Shown here piece by piece: positions 5,713 to 9,494 of a stretch of 9,494 nucleotides of DNA (positions are counted from its first letter, which is position 1; each line of letters starts with the position of its first letter). This DNA is from an uncultured Sulfurovum sp. GTDB lineage: Bacteria; Campylobacterota; Campylobacteria; Campylobacterales; Sulfurovaceae. Both the position numbers and the translations under genes were made by a program. The notes below the pieces were generated by a model that was given only the letters and a program-made list of their open reading frames with translations, searched no databases and was not told the origin of the DNA. The DNA lies in NCBI GenBank assembly GCA_902727915.1, contig CACVAU010000009.1, positions 1 through 9,494 on the forward strand, written 5' to 3'.

Positions 5713-7401
5713 CTACCCTCTAAGCAAATCATCCAACGACAAATCCTTAAGCCTCTTCTTGCCCATAATCGCCAATAAAGACCGAATACCCTCTATCAAA
5801 GCATCATGATAGTTCGCTACGGTTTGTGATTTTTTAGCAACCAAAAACTTAGAACGTCTTCCTTTGTCCATGGTGGCTAAACCAACAGGACAAGCGTGTC
5901 CTCCTGCACCTGAACATTGTCTGGCACGAATACAACCAGCACTTACCATGAAGCCTCTAGCAATATTTAAAAAATCAGCATCATAAGCAAAGAGTTCAAT
6001 GGCATCATCAGGGGTCAAAATCTTCTCTGAAGCAATAATTTTAATTTTATCTCTAATGCCCAAAACATTAAGTTCATCCACAACAATTCTAAGTGCCATG
6101 CGAATGGGTAAACCAACCCGTGTCATCATCTCTCTAGGGGCTGTGGCAGAACCACCGTCTCCTCCATCTATGGTTAAGAAGTCAGGGTAAGGTCTCCCTT
6201 CATCAATACGCACTTTCAGTTCTTCTGCATACGCTTTAAAGTTTTCATCCGTAGAGATAACGATCTTTGCCCCTACTGGTTTTTCTGAAAGTTCTTGTAA
6301 CCTTCCCATAAAATCAAACAACTCAGCAATGCTAGAAGCATGAGGAAAACGGTTAGGACTATAGAGTGCTTTATTTGCTTCAACACCACGATAATATGCA
6401 ATGGCATCGGTCACTTTTTCAGCCAAAAGCTTTCCACCTGTTTGTTTGGCTCCCTGTGCCATTTTAATCTCAGTCATTTTACAAAATCGCATTACTTTTT
6501 GGTAACGTACCTCATCAAACTTACCATCAAGTCCTTTAACACCATACATCCCAGAACCCATTTGAAAGGTAATGTTAGGAATGTCTGTTAAAGGTTCCTT
6601 AGGAAACTTGTCTAAGTCTTGTGTCCAATCAATACGATGAAATATCTTACTGTCTGCATCGAGTATATAAGTCTCTTTCTCTTTGTTTCGCACCACCATC
6701 TCTCGGTAAACATTGGTCGCAATGGCTTTGTTAGAGACAAAACACATAAACCTGTAAACCCCTTTGGCAAACCAAGTTCCTTCTTTCTTTTCAAGATAAG
6801 CATTGTTTGAACCATCTAAAGGGTATTTATGCGTTTTTAAAAAGTTAGAAGTCAGTCCTCCCTCACCTGTGTTAATGGGAAAATTAGCATAAAGAGCACC
6901 TTGTGCAAAAGCTTGTGTTCCCTCAGGGCTAATTGCCCCATCACTCATGGCAGAACGTCCTATAACACTTGACGTTACAAAAGGGTATTTATGTCTTTCT
7001 CCAAAAGTAACCGACATCGTCTCGGTTAACTCTTCAGGGTTTAACACCAAGTTGGCATGACGGAAGAGCAAGCCTTTGTCATTATAAGGTTTCTCCATGG
7101 AAAAAGAGTACATCAATGCTTTTTTATGTGATGCTTTATTAACCCAGTCTATCTTTTCGTAAGCATCATAATAGGTTTCGTCTCCAAAGTACTGACGCAT
7201 TGGATCACGTAAAAGATGAAAAAAGTAACGCATACGTCCCACAAGAGGAAAGTTAATAAGCAGTTGATTGTCACGCTGTACAAATCGGTCATAAATTAAA
7301 ATAGCCAACAATACTAAAACAACAATAATGGTAATAATCTGAAAAAACAGATCCCAATTCTGTAAAAGAGAGTGTTTCGCAAATTCTGTTAAATCATGCA
7401 T
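5713..7401 (-). CDS. membrane-anchored FMN-binding glutamate synthase-like protein
   Basis: The product is 562 aa. An N-terminal membrane helix (about residues 20-38, IITIIVVLVLLAILIY) precedes a domain like the FMN/Fe-S synthase domain of glutamate synthase large subunit: NTGEGG (177-182), KMAQGAKQTGG (313-323), TIDGGDGGSATAP (410-422), and GVKGLDGKFD before the barrel core. A cysteine cluster C490-x5-C496-x7-C504-PVGLAT sits where GltB binds a 3Fe-4S cluster. The amidotransferase and C-terminal beta-helix domains of full GltB are absent, so this belongs to the stand-alone family. Its true reaction is unsettled; a flavin oxidoreductase facing the cytoplasm is the safe reading. ATG 7399-7401 has a strong AAAGGAGA site and lies 2 nt after the DoxX stop, so it is co-translated with the two DoxX genes. 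Confidence 0.88.
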   Translation of the reverse strand: MHDLTEFAKHSLLQNWDLFFQIITIIVVLVLLAILIYDRFVQRDNQLLINFPLVGRMRYFFHLLRDPMRQYFGDETYYDAYEKIDWVNKASHKKALMYSFSMEKPYNDKGLLFRHANLVLNPEELTETMSVTFGERHKYPFVTSSVIGRSAMSDGAISPEGTQAFAQGALYANFPINTGEGGLTSNFLKTHKYPLDGSNNAYLEKKEGTWFAKGVYRFMCFVSNKAIATNVYREMVVRNKEKETYILDADSKIFHRIDWTQDLDKFPKEPLTDIPNITFQMGSGMYGVKGLDGKFDEVRYQKVMRFCKMTEIKMAQGAKQTGGKLLAEKVTDAIAYYRGVEANKALYSPNRFPHASSIAELFDFMGRLQELSEKPVGAKIVISTDENFKAYAEELKVRIDEGRPYPDFLTIDGGDGGSATAPREMMTRVGLPIRMALRIVVDELNVLGIRDKIKIIASEKILTPDDAIELFAYDADFLNIARGFMVSAGCIRARQCSGAGGHACPVGLATMDKGRRSKFLVAKKSQTVANYHDALIEGIRSLLAIMGKKRLKDLSLDDLLRG

Positions 7402-7403
7402 GA

Positions 7404-7844
7404 CTATTTCTCCTTTCCAAACATCAGGTGGTCAAGAGAAAACTTCCCTGCACCAAACGAAGCAAATAGAGCTAAAAATAAAAAATAATAGAGAGGTATT
7501 TCAAAACCGTTATTAGCTACAGAAAAACCATGACCAATATGCACTATCAATATAGCCACCAACATAATCACCATGAGAGGAATGGCTATCAAACGCGTAA
7601 AAAGACCAAATAACAATAAAAGTACAGCTAATATCTCTATCGAAGCCACAAGAAAAGAAGCTAAAGTAGCAAAAGGAATCCCCAATGAGCCAAACCAAGC
7701 TGAGGTACTTTCAAAATTTGACCATTTGAGTAAAGAGGGATTATAAAAACCATATGCCAAAGCCACTCTTGCTAAGAGCAAAGAGAGGCTTTCAAAGTAT
7801 TTAAGTAATACTGTTAATTCTAAATAAGATTCTTTTAGCTGCAT
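7404..7844 (-). CDS. DoxX family membrane protein (second copy)
   Basis: The product is 146 aa with four predicted membrane helices: around SLLLARVALAYGFY, LASFLVASIEILAVLLLLFG, LIAIPLMVIMLVAILIVHIG and YYFLFLALFASFG. Family marks are the WFGSLGIPF segment, the LFGLFTRL loop and the terminal GAGKFSLDHL. DoxX proteins are small inner-membrane proteins linked to quinol/thiol redox and, in hvf-type operons, to handling of modified Cys peptides. ATG 7842-7844 with AAAGGA upstream is preferred to the TTG 18 nt earlier, which lies inside the previous gene. It begins one base after the stop of its paralogue and is closely similar to it along its length, so the pair is a tandem duplication. Confidence 0.87.
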   Translation of the reverse strand: MQLKESYLELTVLLKYFESLSLLLARVALAYGFYNPSLLKWSNFESTSAWFGSLGIPFATLASFLVASIEILAVLLLLFGLFTRLIAIPLMVIMLVAILIVHIGHGFSVANNGFEIPLYYFLFLALFASFGAGKFSLDHLMFGKEK

Positions 7845-7845
7845 C

Positions 7846-8283
7846 TTATTTTTCCTTTCCAAAAATCAAATGGTCAAGTGAATATTTACCAGCTCCATGA
7901 GCTGTAAAAATAAACAAAAATAACATATAGTAAAGAGGTATTTCAAAACCGTTGTCTCCAGCTGAAAAACCATGAGCAAAGTGTACCGTAGCAATGGCAA
8001 CAATCATCGTCACAATAAGGGGTATTGAAATAAGTCTGGTAAACAATCCTAGTGTTAACAACAGTACCCCTAAAAGTTCCGTTGTGGCTGCCATGTAAGC
8101 GTTAAGTGTGGGAAAAGGAATGCCCAAAGAGCCAAACCATGTGGCAATACCATCAATGTCTTTCCATTTGTTAATAGCAGGTTCATAAAAACCATAAGCA
8201 ATAATAAGTCGTGCAAATAGTAATGAAGTAGATTGAAAATTTGTGAGAATATCTTTAATAAATTTATGAGTAGTTTGTAACAT
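7846..8283 (-). CDS. DoxX family membrane protein (first copy)
   Basis: The product is 145 aa, with four predicted membrane helices and the same signatures as the next gene: ARLIIAYGFYEPAINKW, WFGSLGIPFPTLNAYMAA, LGLFTRLISIPLIV, HGFSAGDNGFEIPLYY and GAGKYSLDHLIFGKEK. ATG 8281-8283 is preceded by AAGGA on the minus strand. It is the first gene of a tight trio with DoxX copy 2 and the FMN protein (gaps of one and two bases), and it lies 140 bp downstream of the Cys-rich peptide gene. By comparison with hvf operons, where a DoxX protein (HvfD) accompanies the precursor peptide, it may support redox or membrane steps for that peptide; this is inference. Confidence 0.87.
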   Translation of the reverse strand: MLQTTHKFIKDILTNFQSTSLLFARLIIAYGFYEPAINKWKDIDGIATWFGSLGIPFPTLNAYMAATTELLGVLLLTLGLFTRLISIPLIVTMIVAIATVHFAHGFSAGDNGFEIPLYYMLFLFIFTAHGAGKYSLDHLIFGKEK

Positions 8284-8359
8284 TGGTGTTCCTTATTTTT
8301 AAAGAGATGAAGACCATCATAGTCTTTTAAGTCTAAAAATTAAAAGAGCATAATGATTA

Positions 8360-8365
8360 ATTATA
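8360..8365 (-). promoter_or_regulatory. possible internal -10 box before the DoxX genes
   Basis: The minus strand reads TATAAT here, about 77 nt before the first DoxX ATG and just downstream of the intergenic hairpin. No -35 box is visible. It could give the DoxX-FMN genes transcription of their own, separate from the peptide gene. Confidence 0.25.
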
Positions 8366-8374
8366 TGAAAGCAA

Positions 8375-8401
8375 TAGAGGTGTGTGGGAGAAGCACCTCT
8401 A
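8375..8401 (-). terminator. stem-loop between the Cys-rich peptide gene and the DoxX genes
   Basis: TAGAGGTG (8375-8382) and CACCTCTA (8394-8401) form a perfect 8-bp stem with an 11-nt loop, 22 nt after the peptide gene's stop in the direction of transcription. The following minus-strand bases (TTGCTTTC) contain no real T-run, so it may be a leaky terminator or an RNA-stabilising hairpin that raises peptide mRNA over the downstream enzyme mRNA. Confidence 0.45.
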
Positions 8402-8423
8402 GCATTGAAATTATGGCTAGTGG

Positions 8424-8606
8424 CTATTTACCACCACATTTTCCTTCACCACATTTTGATGCTGGTTTATCTGAACCACATTTACCCTCACCACACTTGG
8501 CTGGTTTTTCAGTTGTACAGTTATTCTCTCCTGCAACTAACATACTTGTTGTACTAAACGCTGCTAACGTAAATAATACTGCAAATCCTAACATAAGCTT
8601 TTTCAT
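8424..8606 (-). CDS. secreted HvfA-like Cys-rich peptide with KCGEGKCG repeats
   Basis: The product is 60 aa. Residues 1-26 form a signal peptide (MKKLM, hydrophobic core, then SMLVAG before ENN), so it is probably exported. The mature part is short, with C30 and two exact copies of KCGEGKCG (37-44 and 51-58), giving C38/C43 and C52/C57. EGKCG motifs are the hallmark of HvfA-type precursor peptides, whose Cys are converted to oxazolone-thioamide copper ligands by the DUF692 enzyme HvfB with HvfC. Neither enzyme is encoded in this window, so modification here is unproven; an unmodified metal-binding peptide is the alternative. ATG 8604-8606 has AAAGGA 7 nt upstream. The overlapping plus-strand frame (8353-8634) is a shadow. 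Confidence 0.82.
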   Translation of the reverse strand: MKKLMLGFAVLFTLAAFSTTSMLVAGENNCTTEKPAKCGEGKCGSDKPASKCGEGKCGGK

Positions 8607-8659
8607 TTTTTGTCCTTTAAGAAATTTGGTTTAGAACTTAAATTAACTGTTCTATTAGT

Positions 8660-8665
8660 AGTATA
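8660..8665 (-). promoter_or_regulatory. -10 box of the Cys-rich peptide gene
   Basis: The minus strand reads TATACT, 53 nt before the peptide ATG. At the -35 distance only ATTCTT (plus 8683-8688) is present, a poor match, which suggests dependence on an activator bound at the repeats just upstream. Confidence 0.45.
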
Positions 8666-8682
8666 GATAAAGAAATGAAATA

Positions 8683-8715
8683 AAGAATATACAGTTCATA
8701 AACAATTCATTAACA
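8683..8715 (-). promoter_or_regulatory. tandem 11-bp direct repeats, putative response-regulator site
   Basis: On the minus strand TGTTAATGAAT (8715-8705) is followed directly by TGTTTATGAAC (8704-8694), then by a weaker TGTATATTCTT (8693-8683). The first two agree at 9 of 11 positions. An 11-bp period is the spacing used by OmpR/PhoB-type regulators. The block ends at the -35 position of the peptide promoter, where an activator would sit. The neighbouring kinase gene makes its partner regulator the first candidate. Confidence 0.45.
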
Positions 8716-8718
8716 AGA

Positions 8719-9494
8719 CTATTTTTTTCTAAACTCAATCGAAAAACAATGCATCCCATCCATAAATCGGTAGGCAAAAGTATAGTCATGACGATTCACA
8801 ATACCATCGACAATGTAAAGTCCTAAACCCATGCCTTCTAAACTGTGTTGGGTTAAGTCCCGTTCATAGGCGTTCATGTATTTGGTAATGCCTTCTTTAA
8901 AAGGCGTTCCACTGTTTTTAATGCTTAGACGGTTGTTTGCAAAGCCTATGTAGACAGGTTTGGCATCTTTATATTTAAATGCATTGTCCAAAAGGTTTTT
9001 AATAACATAGGTAAAAAGTTTAAAGTCCACCTCCACACGTTCAACCCCCACACTAATCTCAAACTCATCACGATGAATGTCTAACATATCAATTGCCTGA
9101 TCGACAAGGTCAATCACAGCATAGGTTTTTAAATCCAACTCTAAACTCTTCTCACTCAAAGACTCCACCCGTGCAAAGTCATCCAAATGTCCTTGCATCT
9201 GGTCAAAAAGGTCTTCGAGTAAGCGTTTGTCTTTTGCTTCCCCCTCGATAAAATGCATAAGCATCTTTCCTTTAGAAATGGGTGTTTTGAGTTCATGCAT
9301 GACATTTCGTAAAAATAAGGCCCTACTTTTTTCCAAAGCTTGAGTTCGTTTAACACTGGCATCAAAAGCATTGGCAACTTGTGCAACCTCATCTGTACCT
9401 GCTATTTGTATGTTGATGTCTTTTTCACCATTGGCAAAACGTTGTATCTGTACATATAGCTCTTGTAAAGGGTTAATGGACGAAGAGATAAACC
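8719..9494 (-). CDS. ArsS-like sensor histidine kinase (5' end outside window)
   Basis: The visible 257 residues are the C-terminal part of a membrane sensor kinase. From the right edge they read as a HAMP-type linker (INPLQELYVQIQRFANGE, then TDEVAQVANAFDASV). The dimerisation/phospho-acceptor helix follows, with the H-box NVMHELKTPISKGK (His codon at 9295-9297), then the ATPase domain with an N-box (VIKNLLDNAFKY) and the G2 box GMGLGLYIVDGI. The G1 region reads IKNSGTPF instead of the usual D-x-G-x-G, which I believe is common in the ArsS group. HELKTPI..GK and the compact ATPase domain fit the ArsS family of Campylobacterota, whose Helicobacter member senses acid; the signal here is unknown. 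The open frame continues through 9494, so TTG 9336 is not the start. A cognate regulator would be expected just beyond the right edge. Confidence 0.87.
   Translation of the reverse strand, partial: FISSSINPLQELYVQIQRFANGEKDINIQIAGTDEVAQVANAFDASVKRTQALEKSRALFLRNVMHELKTPISKGKMLMHFIEGEAKDKRLLEDLFDQMQGHLDDFARVESLSEKSLELDLKTYAVIDLVDQAIDMLDIHRDEFEISVGVERVEVDFKLFTYVIKNLLDNAFKYKDAKPVYIGFANNRLSIKNSGTPFKEGITKYMNAYERDLTQHSLEGMGLGLYIVDGIVNRHDYTFAYRFMDGMHCFSIEFRKK

Noticed and set aside
6612..6815. Antisense and shifted ORFs within the FMN protein gene
   Set aside because: They are shadows of a well-supported 562-codon gene.
8310..8326. AAGAC/GTCTT inverted repeat before the first DoxX gene
   Set aside because: Only 5 bp of stem with a 7-nt loop in AT-rich DNA; expected by chance.
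8353..8634. Plus-strand 93-aa ORF with PHFPSPH-like repeats
   Set aside because: The repeats are the antisense reading of the KCGEGKCG units in the minus-strand peptide, which has a signal peptide and ribosome site.

Overview
The window looks like chromosomal DNA of a Campylobacterota bacterium (Sulfurimonas/Sulfurovum/Arcobacter-like). The support is indirect: low G+C, AAAGGA-type ribosome sites before nearly every gene, an ArsS-type sensor kinase with the HELKTPI H-box, DUF3368/UPF0175 gene pairs, and a membrane-anchored FMN glutamate-synthase-like protein. Genus cannot be fixed from the sequence alone.

Layout. (1) 1-1788, plus strand: the 3' end of an unknown gene overlaps a VWA/DUF2201-type protein of about 532 aa. 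That protein has a metal-site-like HxxxHxxxxH motif lacking the catalytic Glu, a long acidic linker and an intact MIDAS motif. (2) 1806-2584, minus strand: a toxin-antitoxin-like pair, with a Phd/UPF0175-like antitoxin and a DUF3368 PIN-like toxin overlapping by ATGA. (3) 2764-4883, plus strand: a strongly AT-rich three-gene cassette with its own promoter. It encodes a protein of about 458 aa with a C-terminal PD-(D/E)xK-like nuclease core, followed by two small mutually paralogous proteins that I do not recognise. The first gene appears to begin at a non-ATG codon (ATA) exactly where an ATG is expected. (4) 4919-5098, minus strand: an isolated N-terminal HTH stub of a WYL-type regulator, probably a remnant at the island edge. 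(5) 5117-8606, minus strand: a Uma2-family nuclease-fold protein, an FMN-binding glutamate-synthase-like membrane protein, two tandem DoxX-family membrane proteins, and a secreted 60-aa Cys-rich peptide with two KCGEGKCG repeats (HvfA-like). (6) 8719-9494, minus strand: the C-terminal part of an ArsS-like sensor histidine kinase, running off the window.

How the parts may work together. The HvfA-like peptide, DoxX1, DoxX2 and the FMN oxidoreductase are ordered in one direction with near-zero spacing among the last three, so they look like one envelope redox or metal-handling unit. Three TGT-headed 11-bp direct repeats lie just upstream of the peptide's -10 box and could be the binding site of an OmpR-family response regulator, possibly the partner of the neighbouring kinase. 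The modifying enzymes usually found with HvfA peptides (DUF692/HvfB and HvfC) are not in the window. The best candidate for an undescribed system is the nuclease plus twin small-protein cassette at 2764-4883, which sits between a toxin-antitoxin pair and a regulator remnant, a typical defence-island setting.
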